The notes under the pieces are model-generated. The model was not told the origin of the DNA. It was given only the letters and a program-made list of their open reading frames with translations, and did not search any database. A program made the position numbers and the translations under genes. Positions 23,241 to 31,701 of a stretch of DNA of 33,468 bases are shown here, piece by piece. The stretch covers positions 1-33,468 of the forward strand of contig NZ_WQCA01000026.1 of NCBI RefSeq assembly GCF_013032445.1, written 5' to 3'. The stretch's first letter is position 1, and each line of letters opens with the position of its first letter. Source of the stretch: Ruegeria arenilitoris. GTDB taxonomy: Bacteria; Pseudomonadota; Alphaproteobacteria; Rhodobacterales; Rhodobacteraceae.

Positions 23241-24494
23241 TCAGCGCAGGGCGCGGCCTTTCACAATTGCTTCGCTGCCAAAGCGGCGGCGGATTTCGTC
23301 GGTTGCCCGTTCCGCCTTTGATCTTTGGCTGGCGCCGGGGTCCAGCAGGTCGCCCGAGATGTCGGCCTGATCCTCGGGGCACAGATCGGACAGACCAACC
23401 CCCAGCAGGCGATAGGGGCCTTGATCCCCGACCTGATCGAACAGCCCTCGGGCGGTGCGGTAAATCCGGTCGGCGATTTGCGTGGCGTCTCGCAGGGACA
23501 GGCGGCGGGTGAGAGTCTTGTGATTGGCGCGTTTCAGTTTCAACGTGACAACCCGCCCGGCCAGCGCCTTGGCCTTGGCGCGGTCGGCCACCTTTTCCGA
23601 CATGCGCCACAGGTGACCGTCAAGAATGTCTAGACTGGCGGTGTCCTCAAAGAACGTAGTTTCGTTGCTGATCGACTTCATCGGCTCGTGGGCCGAGACG
23701 CGCCGTTTGTCCTGCCCGCGGGCCAGATGCCACAGCCGATAGCCCATCGATCCGAACCGCGCGGTCAGCGCTTCCTGATCCCAGCGTAGCAGATCGGAAA
23801 AGCTGCGAATCCCAGCGCGGTCCAGCGATTCCTGTGCGGCGGGGCCAATGCCCCAGATCAGCCGCACCGGTTTGTCATACAAGAAGTCCGCCGTTTCGGC
23901 CTGACCGATCAAAGAAAACCCGCGCGGTTTGTCCAGATCGGACGCCACCTTGGCCAGAAACTTGTTGTGCGAGAGGCCGATAGAACCGGTCACGCCCAGT
24001 TCATCCTTCATCCGCTTCACCAGTCGCGCCAGCATCACCGCAGGCGGCGCACCATGCAGGCGTTCCGTACCGGACAGGTCCATGAAGGCCTCGTCCAATG
24101 ACAGCGGTTCAACCACCGGCGTCAGTTCATCCATCATCTTTCGGATCTCGCGCGAGACCTCGGCATAGACCGACATGCGCGGCTTGATCACTACCGCGTC
24201 GGGGCAGAGTTTTAGGGCCTTGAACATCGGCATAGCTGATCGGACCCCGCGAATACGGGCGACGTAGCAGGCGGTGGACACAACCCCCCGTTTGCCGCCG
24301 CCGATGATCACCGGCTTGTCGGCCAGATCCGGATTATCGCGTTTCTCGACCGAGGCATAAAAGGCGTCGCAATCCATATGCGCGATGGACAGATCGAACA
24401 GTTCGGGATGTGTCTTGACCCGCGGGCTACCGCAGGCGGGGCAGCGCCGTTCGTTGGTCAATGTGGTCAGGCAATCTCGGCAGAGACCGGGCAT
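23241..24494 (-). CDS. dinB: DNA polymerase IV
   Basis: This 417-residue Y-family translesion polymerase carries out error-prone synthesis past damaged bases. The N-terminus has an extra C5/C8...C18/C21 zinc ribbon (CRDC...CPAC), seen in many alphaproteobacterial DinB proteins. Palm motifs are MDCDAFYASVE (D41, D43) and SLDEAFMD (D134, E135). GSIGLSHNKFLAKVASDLDKP, the helix-hairpin-helix IWGIGPAAQESL and the little-finger domain follow. I see no classical QLxLF beta-clamp motif at the C-terminus. No alphaproteobacterial LexA box (GTTC-N7-GTTC) was found just upstream, so SOS control is not shown. Confidence 0.95.
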   Translation of the reverse strand: MPGLCRDCLTTLTNERRCPACGSPRVKTHPELFDLSIAHMDCDAFYASVEKRDNPDLADKPVIIGGGKRGVVSTACYVARIRGVRSAMPMFKALKLCPDAVVIKPRMSVYAEVSREIRKMMDELTPVVEPLSLDEAFMDLSGTERLHGAPPAVMLARLVKRMKDELGVTGSIGLSHNKFLAKVASDLDKPRGFSLIGQAETADFLYDKPVRLIWGIGPAAQESLDRAGIRSFSDLLRWDQEALTARFGSMGYRLWHLARGQDKRRVSAHEPMKSISNETTFFEDTASLDILDGHLWRMSEKVADRAKAKALAGRVVTLKLKRANHKTLTRRLSLRDATQIADRIYRTARGLFDQVGDQGPYRLLGVGLSDLCPEDQADISGDLLDPGASQRSKAERATDEIRRRFGSEAIVKGRALR

Positions 24495-24597
24495 GTAGTT
24501 TTCCCGCCTTCCGTGCGATCCAGTCAGGGCTTACTTACATCAGCACGACGCCCTGCGCAAAGAGCACGTTAAGGGCACAAATCTGTCCGGAAGAAGA

Positions 24598-24743
24598 CCC
24601 CCCGCGAAGTAGCGGGGGGAGGTGACGGACCTCAGGAAGAGATGGTCCGCGGGGAGTATCACAGACTTAGAATCGCTCAAAAACGCTGATTTAGGTAGAA
24701 CCAAGGTCACACATGCAAAACTCGTGTTTTTCATGTGTGTTTT
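24598..24743 (+). ncRNA. Candidate small RNA between dinB and pyrF
   Basis: Three stem-loops follow each other on the plus strand: CCCCCCGC/GCGGGGGG (24598-24619), CGGACC/GGTCCG (24626-24649), and a long terminator hairpin ending in TTTT (24708-24743). No plus-strand gene lies upstream that would need this terminator, because dinB reads away from it. A short independent transcript is therefore the simplest explanation. It contains a near-perfect Shine-Dalgarno-like GGAGGTGA (24617-24624) and a 15-codon frame starting at ATG 24642 after AGGA. It may thus be a regulatory RNA, a dual-function RNA or a leader. It does not resemble 4.5S or tmRNA. The 5' end and promoter are not identified. Confidence 0.5.
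24708..24743 (+). terminator. Strong intrinsic terminator, plus strand
   Basis: The outer stem CACACATG/CATGTGTG (8 pairs) is followed, after one C-T mismatch, by an inner stem AAAAC/GTTTT with loop TCGT. TTTT comes directly after the outer stem. The T-run is only on the plus strand side. Confidence 0.8.
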
Positions 24744-24888
24744 AAGGCACAGGGACGATTTGGCGCGGTGACGCTGGAAAGTGACGTTAGGTCAACTGTT
24801 TGGCCCTAATTTTTGCATCGGTAACAACGCGTTTCTCTCGGGTTCCGGTCGCCGCGCCAAACAATTTAGCAACTTAAGACCGCCGCGA

Positions 24889-25608
24889 TCAGGCGCGGTT
24901 TGGCTGCGCTGCCTGAGGTGAGGAAAGCTCGCCCAGAATCGATTGCACTGCAAGTTTGGGATCGTCGGCGCGGTAAATAGGGCGGCCGACGACGACATGA
25001 TCGGCCCCGGCAGCAATAGCATTTGCGGGAGTCGCCACACGTTTCTGATCTCCAAGCTCAGCCCCTGCCGGACGGACGCCTGGGGTAACGATCAGGCGGC
25101 CCTCGGCTTGGGGCAGAGCGCGGATCAGGGCGGCTTCTTGCGGGCTGGCAATGACGCCATCAGCCCCTGCCTCAAGCGCGCGGGCTGCGCGTTCGACAAC
25201 CAATTCCTGCACGTCACCTTCTTTCAGCAGGCTGGCGTCAAGATCGTCGCGGTTCAACGACGTCAGGATGGTCACCGCCAAAATCTTGAGGTCTTTGCCC
25301 GAGGCGCCTTCTTTCGCCGCACGTACCACATGCGGGTCACCGTGTACGGTCAGGAAATCCAGATCGAACTGCGCCAGACCGCGCACCGCGTTTTCCACCG
25401 TGTTGCCGATGTCGAACAGCTTCATGTCCAGAAAGATGCGCTTGCCATGGTCCTGTTTCAGCTCATTGGCCAGGGCCAGACCTCCCCCGGTCAGCATCCC
25501 TAGCCCGATCTTGTAGAAGGAAACGCTGTCTCCAAGCCGTTCAGCCAAGGCCAGCCCCTGCAGGGCGTTGGGAACATCTAGGGCTACGATCAGGCGATCA
25601 TCGGACAT
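24889..25608 (-). CDS. pyrF: Orotidine 5'-phosphate decarboxylase
   Basis: PyrF removes CO2 from OMP to make UMP, the last step of de novo pyrimidine synthesis. The 239-residue TIM-barrel protein has LIVALDVP at the N-terminus, the catalytic DMKLFDIGNTV motif (D61, K63, D66), TVHG, the VTPGVRPAG loop and AGADHVVVGRPIYRADDP near the C-terminus. The start ATG at 25608 has AAAGGAACCTTT directly before it, a usable ribosome site; the longer in-frame start is rejected. A sigma-70-like promoter lies about 45 bases upstream. No clear terminator follows. Confidence 0.97.
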   Translation of the reverse strand: MSDDRLIVALDVPNALQGLALAERLGDSVSFYKIGLGMLTGGGLALANELKQDHGKRIFLDMKLFDIGNTVENAVRGLAQFDLDFLTVHGDPHVVRAAKEGASGKDLKILAVTILTSLNRDDLDASLLKEGDVQELVVERAARALEAGADGVIASPQEAALIRALPQAEGRLIVTPGVRPAGAELGDQKRVATPANAIAAGADHVVVGRPIYRADDPKLAVQSILGELSSPQAAQPNRA

Positions 25609-25902
25609 AAAGGTTCCTTTCTGTATTTCAGGTTGATTAATTGACGCCGCCTCATAATGACAAAAACAACTCGGTTTCAAGTAGCCGAACAGTAAGAGAA
25701 CCGCCCTCGAATTTGGGTTTTTGACGGCAATAAAATTGCTAGACAACATAATGCTTAAACATGTGTTCTGCCAACTTAACTGAGCGACAGAGCCAAATCT
25801 TGAAGCAATTTAGGCTTCGTGCTACTTTAGCATCGTAATTTCCGGTTTGTTGGTGTTCGGAATTATCTCGTTCCCGACGTGTTTGAGAGTAGTGATATTT
25901 TT
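25609..25902. other. AT-rich intergenic stretch between pyrF and the VPLPA-CTERM gene
   Basis: This is a divergent promoter region of about 290 bases with clearly lower GC than its surroundings. Apart from the candidate pyrF promoter I recognise no defined element or gene. Confidence 0.5.
25653..25680 (-). promoter_or_regulatory. Candidate pyrF promoter
   Basis: On the minus strand TTGAAA (-35) is followed after 16 bases by ATTATG (-10-like), about 45 bases before the pyrF start codon. The match to the sigma-70 consensus is fair at -35 and weak at -10. Confidence 0.4.
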
Positions 25903-26958
25903 ATGTTTAAAGGCTCAACCGCAGTTATCGCCATTTCGGTCTGTCTTGGTTTTTCTCCCGTTCAGACTTCTGCAGCAACGCTGGGTGCGTGTGTTCACCT
26001 TCTTGCGGTGCATGGTTCCGGCACCAGAAGTTGCTCTGCCACGGATCTTGTGCAGAACAGCGCTTCCGAGAGCAGAACCATAGAATAGCAAATCGGCGAA
26101 GAGCCCGGCACAGTGACATTGCCTTCAGGTGAAGTGATCGACGTAATCAACCCAGTTACGGAAACGCACGAAATCAACCCGACAGGTGCGGCGCGGGCGG
26201 CAAGTGGGTTGCTGGGGGCAAGTGGATCAGATCTGGGTGACGCGACTGCGTCTTTTACCGAAGAGTTCTTCCTTACAGGGTCAGGTTCCGGTTGGGGGGA
26301 AGTCAGGTTTCGGTTTTCCTTTGATGGTGAAATCACCACTGGGGCCTATGACGATGAGCCAGGTGGAGAATTGTTGTTGGATGTATCGGCTGATGACAAT
26401 CTGCCATCCACTTTTTATACAGAAAGCCAAGCCGCCGAATTTGAGGCGCAGGGATATGTTGTGCCGCCGCCTGTAACGATCGACTACACCGCAGTGGAAT
26501 CGGTGGATAACGCGAGAATTATCGCCGGCAACTCGTTCCAGAACGCAGATACCATTTTTATTGTGCAGGAAAATTTTGCCGAAGATCTGATAATAGACTC
26601 ATTCATCGATGTCACAATCCCAATAATGTTCGGATCAAGCCGAACAGCGACCCTTTCGCTATTCGCCAATTCAAATTCGCCTTTGGGTGAAGTGTCCTTT
26701 CTGAACACCCTATTATTAGAACAGATCAACGTCTTTCAGGGCGGATTGCTGGTTTCCGACGCGGATGTGACGGGAAATGTTGCGGTCGGGGACCTTGTGA
26801 GCTTTGCGCAGACGGCGGCCGGAAACAACCGTGATGACGCCTCTATCGCACCAGTGCCGTTGCCAGCGACAATATGGCTGTTAGGGTTGGCATTTTCGAT
26901 CATGGTTTTGGTAAGAAAAAGCCTTCCTGGCTTGGAGATCAACGGTATTCGCGCATAA
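25903..26958 (+). pseudogene. VPLPA-CTERM exported protein gene interrupted by an in-frame amber codon
   Basis: From ATG 25903 the frame encodes a signal peptide (MFKGSTAVIAISVCLGFSP, cut near TSAA). It runs in one frame to the C-terminal sorting signal VPLPATIWLLGLAFSIMVLV followed by RKS, except for one TAG at 26086-26088. The codons around it (GAA TAG CAA) suggest an ancestral CAG. The part after the stop (from 26089) lacks a signal peptide of its own but keeps the full middle domain and the sorting signal. VPLPA-CTERM proteins are surface or exopolysaccharide-associated proteins handled by exosortase-like systems in roseobacters. The middle region is acidic, rich in Ser, Thr and Asp, and has no fold I recognise. 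The gene is either recently broken or read through; a sequencing error is also possible. Confidence 0.75.
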
Positions 26959-26982
26959 CCCTAACTTCTAAATATTTTGCTG

Positions 26983-27005
26983 TAGTTCAGCGGGCTGTTG
27001 AACTA
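26983..27005. repeat. Inverted repeat after the VPLPA-CTERM gene
   Basis: TAGTTCA and TGAACTA form a 7-pair hairpin with a 9-base loop, 24 bases after the stop. No T-run follows. It could be a weak terminator. Confidence 0.35.
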
Positions 27006-27195
27006 GTCCGCTTGCGCAAGGTGGTCGGGACATAAATGACAATGATCAATCTGGCCCTCTTTTTGGACGAACTTCTGAGTCTCCCGGTTCGTCGTCTTCT
27101 GTCCCAACAGGACGTGGATAATTGAAATCAAGCCTCAGAAACCTGGCTGTGCTATGGTGTTGACCATACAAACAAGTATTTTCGATGGGGGTACT

Positions 27196-27516
27196 ATGAA
27201 ACGGATACTTGGTGTTGCGGCGTTTCTGGCTCTGGCGGGATGTCAGGATATGCCATTGGAAACCGAGGCGGCGGATACGGTCATCAAATCTCCGACTAAT
27301 GACAATTTGCGCCTGGTGGGGGGGTATCGTTCGACTGACGACGATTGCCAACTGACCGGTGAGACGGCGTACACGATTGAATTCCTGGACGATGCGGCAG
27401 ACTTAGTGTCCTGTCCCACGGGCAGTGATGCCGCGCAATCGCTGGTGGAAATGTACACCGCCCGCGAGGTCGCGCAGACCGGGGGCTATTCCGTTTACAC
27501 CATACCTCGACGATAA
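27196..27516 (+). CDS. Small predicted lipoprotein
   Basis: The 106-residue protein begins MKRILGVAAFLALAGC, a typical lipoprotein signal with lipobox LALAGC and lipidated C16. The mature part (about 90 residues) has two further cysteines (in DDDCQL and LVSCPT) that could form a disulfide, and no domain I recognise. The ATG at 27196 is preceded by a G-rich stretch (GGGGG); the longer frame from 27154 would place sequence before the signal peptide and is rejected. It lies between the broken VPLPA-CTERM gene and clpB, in the same direction. Its function is unknown. Confidence 0.75.
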   Translation: MKRILGVAAFLALAGCQDMPLETEAADTVIKSPTNDNLRLVGGYRSTDDDCQLTGETAYTIEFLDDAADLVSCPTGSDAAQSLVEMYTAREVAQTGGYSVYTIPRR

Positions 27517-27538
27517 GTCTGATTTAGCGTGCCAGCCC

Positions 27539-27566
27539 CTTGAACGGGCAAAGATATTTCCCAGAT
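27539..27566 (+). promoter_or_regulatory. Heat-shock (sigma-32/RpoH-like) promoter of clpB
   Basis: CTTGAA is followed after 14 bases by TCCCAGAT, close to the sigma-32 pattern CTTGAA-N13-15-CCCCATNT. It lies 77 bases upstream of the clpB start, and clpB is a classical heat-shock gene. No CIRCE element was seen. Confidence 0.55.
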
Positions 27567-27643
27567 TGAATGTGAGGCCCAGACCGACGCGTGCCGCCAA
27601 GCGGGCGCATCACATTCAGGGCGCTTAGGAAAAGGAGATTGCT

Positions 27644-30262
27644 ATGGACTTAAACAAGTTCACCGAGCGGGCACGAGGATTCGTGCAGGCGGCGCAGACG
27701 ATTGCGCTGCGCGAGGGGCACCAACGACTGATGCCCGAACATATTTTGAAAGCATTGATGGATGACGATCAGGGGCTGGCCAGCAACCTGATTACCCGCG
27801 CTGGTGGCGCGCCGACCCGCGTGGTCGAAGCACTTGATGCCGCATTGTCCAAAATCCCGAAGGTTAGCGGCGACGCGAGCCAGATCTACATGGACGGCCA
27901 GACCGCAAAGGTTCTTGATGAGGCCGCAAAGATTGCCACCAAAGCGGGTGACAGCTTTGTACCGGTTGAGCGGGTTCTGATGGCGCTGTGCATGGTGAAA
28001 TCCAAAGCCAAGGAGGCGTTGGAAGCCGGTGCCGTATCCGCGCAGAAACTGAATGAGGCGATCAACGACATCCGCAAGGGTCGCACCGCTGACACGGCCT
28101 CGGCGGAAGAGGGCTATGACGCGCTCAAGAAATACGCGCGCGATCTGACCGAGGCGGCTGCCGAGGGCAAGATCGACCCGATCATCGGACGGGATGAGGA
28201 AATCCGCCGCTCGATGCAGGTTTTGTCTCGCCGCACCAAGAACAACCCGGTTTTGATCGGGGAACCCGGCGTCGGTAAAACCGCGATTGCCGAGGGCATG
28301 GCCCTGCGCATCGTTAACGGCGACGTGCCGGAATCGCTGAAGGATAAGAAGCTGCTTGCGCTCGACATGGGCGCGCTGATTGCCGGTGCGAAATACCGCG
28401 GCGAATTCGAAGAACGCCTCAAGGCCGTTCTGACCGAGGTGACCGAGGCCGCCGGTGAGATCATCCTGTTCATCGATGAGATGCACACGCTGGTTGGCGC
28501 GGGTAAGTCCGACGGCGCGATGGATGCCGCTAACCTGATCAAGCCTGCGCTTGCCCGGGGTGAGCTGCATTGTATCGGCGCGACCACGCTGGATGAGTAC
28601 CGCAAATACGTCGAAAAAGACGCCGCCCTTGCGCGCCGGTTCCAGCCCGTTGTGGTGGCCGAGCCGACCGTCGAGGACACGATCAGCATCCTGCGCGGCA
28701 TCAAGGAAAAGTATGAGCTGCACCACGGGGTGCGGATTTCCGACTCGGCGCTGGTGTCGGCGGCGACGCTGTCGCATCGCTATATCACCGACCGGTTCCT
28801 GCCCGACAAAGCCATCGACCTGGTCGATGAAGCCGCGTCGCGGTTGCGGATGGAGGTGGATTCCAAGCCCGAGGAACTCGATCAGCTGGACCGCCAGATC
28901 CTGCAGATGCAGATCGAGGAAGAGGCGCTGAAGCTTGAGGACGACGCGGCATCAAAAGATCGTCTGGACACCTTGCAAAAGGATTTGGCGGATCTGCAGG
29001 AGAAATCTGCCGAGATGACCGCCCAGTGGCAGGCCGAACGCGACAAGCTGGCCGGTGCGCGGGACCTGAAGGAACAGCTCGACAAGGCGCGAGCCGATCT
29101 GGAGATCGCAAAGCGTGAGGGTAATCTGGCGAAAGCCGGGGAGCTGTCCTATGGCGTCATCCCCGAGCTTGAGAAACAGCTGACCGAGGCTGAAAACGCC
29201 GAAAGCAACGCCATGATGGCTGAGGAAACAGTGCGTCCGGAACAGATCGCCAGCGTTGTGGAACGCTGGACCGGTATCCCGACCTCGAAAATGCTGGAAG
29301 GCGAGCGTGAGAAGCTGCTGCGGATGGAAGACGAACTGCATTCCCGCGTTATCGGGCAGGATTCGGCTGTCACCGCTGTCGCCAACGCTGTGCGCCGCGC
29401 GCGGGCCGGTCTAAATGACGAGGGTCGCCCACTGGGCTCGTTCCTGTTCCTCGGGCCGACCGGCGTGGGTAAGACCGAACTGACCAAGGCCGTGGCGAAC
29501 TTCCTGTTCGATGACGACAATGCGATGGTCCGCATCGACATGTCCGAGTTCATGGAGAAACATGCGGTTGCCCGTCTGATCGGTGCCCCTCCGGGCTATG
29601 TCGGCTATGACGAAGGCGGTGTGCTGACCGAAGCCGTGCGGCGCAGGCCCTATCAGGTCGTGCTGTTTGACGAGGTCGAAAAGGCCCATCCGGATGTGTT
29701 CAACGTGCTGTTGCAGGTGCTGGACGATGGTGTGCTGACCGATGGTCAGGGCCGCACCGTGGACTTCAAACAGACGCTGATCATCCTGACCTCGAACCTT
29801 GGGTCTCAGGCGCTGAGCCAGTTGCCCGAAGGTGCAGACAGCGCGCAGGCGCGGCGCGACGTGATGGATGCGGTCCGGGCGCATTTCCGGCCGGAATTCC
29901 TGAACCGTCTGGACGAGACTATCATCTTCGACCGGCTCAAGCGGGCTGACATGGATGGCATCGTCGATATCCAGATGGCACGCCTGCAAAAACGTCTGGC
30001 CGCCCGCAAGATCGAGCTGGCTTTGGACGATGGCGCCAAGGAATGGCTGGCCAACGAAGGCTACGACCCGGTCTTTGGTGCGCGTCCGCTGAAACGCGTG
30101 ATCCAGCGCGCCCTGCAGAATCCACTGGCCGAAGCCTTGCTGGCTGGTGAGATCAAGGATGGCGAGACCGTTCCGGTCACAGCCGGGGCTGATGGGCTGA
30201 TCATTGGCGATCGGTTGGGAACGTCGGAACGACCCCGTCCAGATGATGCGGTCGTGCACTAA
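27644..30262 (+). CDS. clpB: ATP-dependent disaggregase ClpB
   Basis: ClpB is a hexameric AAA+ chaperone that pulls proteins out of aggregates together with DnaK. The 872-residue protein has the N-domain (1-145) and a first AAA+ module with Walker A GEPGVGKTA (about 206-213), Walker B ILFIDEMHTLVG and a GAKYRGEFEERLK pore region. A long coiled-coil middle domain follows (about 400-530, DRQILQMQIEEEALK... QLDKARADLEIAKREG). The second AAA+ module has Walker A GPTGVGKTE, VVLFDEVEKAHPDVFN and the C-terminal GARPLKRVIQ. Length and order are normal for full ClpB, not ClpA. Ribosome site AAAAGGAG precedes the ATG, a heat-shock-type promoter lies upstream and an intrinsic terminator follows. Confidence 0.98.
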   Translation: MDLNKFTERARGFVQAAQTIALREGHQRLMPEHILKALMDDDQGLASNLITRAGGAPTRVVEALDAALSKIPKVSGDASQIYMDGQTAKVLDEAAKIATKAGDSFVPVERVLMALCMVKSKAKEALEAGAVSAQKLNEAINDIRKGRTADTASAEEGYDALKKYARDLTEAAAEGKIDPIIGRDEEIRRSMQVLSRRTKNNPVLIGEPGVGKTAIAEGMALRIVNGDVPESLKDKKLLALDMGALIAGAKYRGEFEERLKAVLTEVTEAAGEIILFIDEMHTLVGAGKSDGAMDAANLIKPALARGELHCIGATTLDEYRKYVEKDAALARRFQPVVVAEPTVEDTISILRGIKEKYELHHGVRISDSALVSAATLSHRYITDRFLPDKAIDLVDEAASRLRMEVDSKPEELDQLDRQILQMQIEEEALKLEDDAASKDRLDTLQKDLADLQEKSAEMTAQWQAERDKLAGARDLKEQLDKARADLEIAKREGNLAKAGELSYGVIPELEKQLTEAENAESNAMMAEETVRPEQIASVVERWTGIPTSKMLEGEREKLLRMEDELHSRVIGQDSAVTAVANAVRRARAGLNDEGRPLGSFLFLGPTGVGKTELTKAVANFLFDDDNAMVRIDMSEFMEKHAVARLIGAPPGYVGYDEGGVLTEAVRRRPYQVVLFDEVEKAHPDVFNVLLQVLDDGVLTDGQGRTVDFKQTLIILTSNLGSQALSQLPEGADSAQARRDVMDAVRAHFRPEFLNRLDETIIFDRLKRADMDGIVDIQMARLQKRLAARKIELALDDGAKEWLANEGYDPVFGARPLKRVIQRALQNPLAEALLAGEIKDGETVPVTAGADGLIIGDRLGTSERPRPDDAVVH

Positions 30263-30282
30263 TGAATGCTTGAAAATGGAAG

Positions 30283-30309
30283 GACCCGCCATCTCGGCGG
30301 GTCTTTTTT
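30283..30309 (+). terminator. Intrinsic terminator of clpB
   Basis: GACCCGCC and GGCGGGTC form an 8-pair stem with loop ATCTC, followed directly by six T. It is a textbook rho-independent terminator 20 bases after the clpB stop. Confidence 0.92.
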
Positions 30310-30439
30310 ATGCGGTGAACTGCCGGTTCAGAAACCCGGCGATTTCCGTCAGCGACGCATCCGCCTCGGGGATGTCCGGGTAAAATTCAAACACGTGCCC
30401 CCCAGATGCGCAGTGTAAGCGTTGTAAAGACTGAGGACA
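30308..30439 (-). pseudogene. C-terminal remnant of an alpha/beta-hydrolase-like gene
   Basis: A minus-strand open frame of 43 codons ends in SGGHVFEFYPDIPEADASL then TEIAGFLNRQFTA and a stop inside the clpB terminator T-run. The GGHVFEF segment looks like the catalytic-histidine end of alpha/beta-hydrolase esterases, and the helix TEIAGFLNRQF fits the last helix of such proteins. No start codon or N-terminal part exists upstream: a stop lies at 30440-30442 and the next gene begins its own frame. This looks like the tail left by a deletion. The family call rests on a short stretch. Confidence 0.5.
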
Positions 30440-30480
30440 TCACAGGTGTAGAAATAGCCGCTGAGGAGAATCAGATGGAG

Positions 30481-31503
30481 TTAACGGTTGCCCGTCTCGC
30501 GGCTTTTGCGAAGGGCACGCAGGTCTTCCGCACTCATTCGCGGGGCCGATTGCTCTTTGGGGTCTTTTGCGGCCTTTTGATTGGCCTCGATCAAATCTGA
30601 CAGTCTCGGACCCGAGTCACGTAAATGCAGATACCCTAATACCCCTCCTGCGCATTGCAGGCTGAAAGCCCAGGTCCCAATTAGCATATAGATAAAGAAC
30701 AACCCAAGCAGCGACCACAAGGGGCGAATAGTTGCGGTACCTTGAGTCATGTCGCCGAACTCCAGCAGGTCTGCATGCAACGACTCGGCAAAGCCTGACA
30801 GTATCAGCACTGCGATAAGAACTGCGTGCATGGCGATCATCCCCACATAGCTGAAAATGGTCAGGCCAAAGAGCGGGCCAAACGAAGCTCTGAAATGCCG
30901 GAACGGAGTATAGTGCAAGCCGTCCGGATCTCGTCCGATTGAGGCGGAGGTAATCGGTACAAGCAGGCTGGCACGGATTGAGCATACGGACAGGAAAACA
31001 ACAACCAGGCTCAGCATCCCCGGGCCGACCCAAGGCGTGTCCGCATATTGCAGCACCAGATCGCTGACTTCATTCTGTTGCAAAAGATCGGGTGAAATCA
31101 CCGCCACAGAAAATGCGATAACAAGGCCAATGATCAGGGTCGCGCTCAGACCTTCGACTGCACCGTATATCATCGCAGGCAGGAACAGCCCCCGGAGCCG
31201 GGTGCTTGGCTGAACCCCTTTTGCCTGCAGACCCATCCGCGTGCCGATCAGGGTTGGAAGGACGGTGGAAGAGGCCATGATCAGAAAGAACATGAGAAAC
31301 GAAAGTGCGGGGAACAGCAGGCCGACCAAAAATCCCAACAAGGTTCCGACAAATGAATAAAGCGCCAAACCTATGAACATGACGGGCAAGACGACAGCCA
31401 TTCGCCAGAAAATAGAAAAGGAAAAAGGGAACGCTTGGGTAAAAATCAATGTAGTAATCTCTGCTCGAATATTGTTTGGGGTACGGGGTAGTGAACTACT
31501 CAC
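30481..31503 (-). CDS. Polytopic membrane protein of unknown function
   Basis: The 340-residue integral membrane protein has about six or seven hydrophobic helices. They fall in the regions of residues 34-82 (two or three helices), 107-136, 165-185, 212-240 and 265-290. The charged cytoplasmic-type C-terminal tail (SDLIEANQKAAKDPKEQSAPRMSAEDLRALRKSRE, split around residues 304-338) has coiled character. I do not recognise a family. The start is a GTG at 31503 without a strong ribosome site. It is divergent from msrP with about 200 bases between, and its 3' end abuts the hydrolase remnant. A transporter or membrane-organisation role is possible but not supported. Confidence 0.75.
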   Translation of the reverse strand: MSSSLPRTPNNIRAEITTLIFTQAFPFSFSIFWRMAVVLPVMFIGLALYSFVGTLLGFLVGLLFPALSFLMFFLIMASSTVLPTLIGTRMGLQAKGVQPSTRLRGLFLPAMIYGAVEGLSATLIIGLVIAFSVAVISPDLLQQNEVSDLVLQYADTPWVGPGMLSLVVVFLSVCSIRASLLVPITSASIGRDPDGLHYTPFRHFRASFGPLFGLTIFSYVGMIAMHAVLIAVLILSGFAESLHADLLEFGDMTQGTATIRPLWSLLGLFFIYMLIGTWAFSLQCAGGVLGYLHLRDSGPRLSDLIEANQKAAKDPKEQSAPRMSAEDLRALRKSRETGNR

Positions 31504-31701
31504 GGTTGCACCAGTCCTTTTTGTCGTAGTTTAGAATGCTGTTCGCTATGTGTGATTTTGGAACTGCTGTGCAGGGCGTGCTGTGTTGGGGCTTTGCCCA
31601 ATACGTTACAATCTCGTCTCTCAAACGTTACGCCTGTTTCCTTGGCTCTGTGTTATCAGCGGACTACCTCATTCCGAGGAAGATAGACTACGGAGACATA
31701 A

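Noticed and set aside
24598..24743. Signal recognition particle RNA, 6S RNA or tmRNA
   Set aside because: The hallmark SRP tetraloop region, the 6S central bubble layout and a tmRNA tRNA-like end were not found; only a generic sRNA candidate is supported.
27517..27643. CIRCE element for HrcA control of clpB
   Set aside because: No TTAGCACTC-N9-GAGTGCTAA-like repeat is present; only a sigma-32-like promoter is seen.
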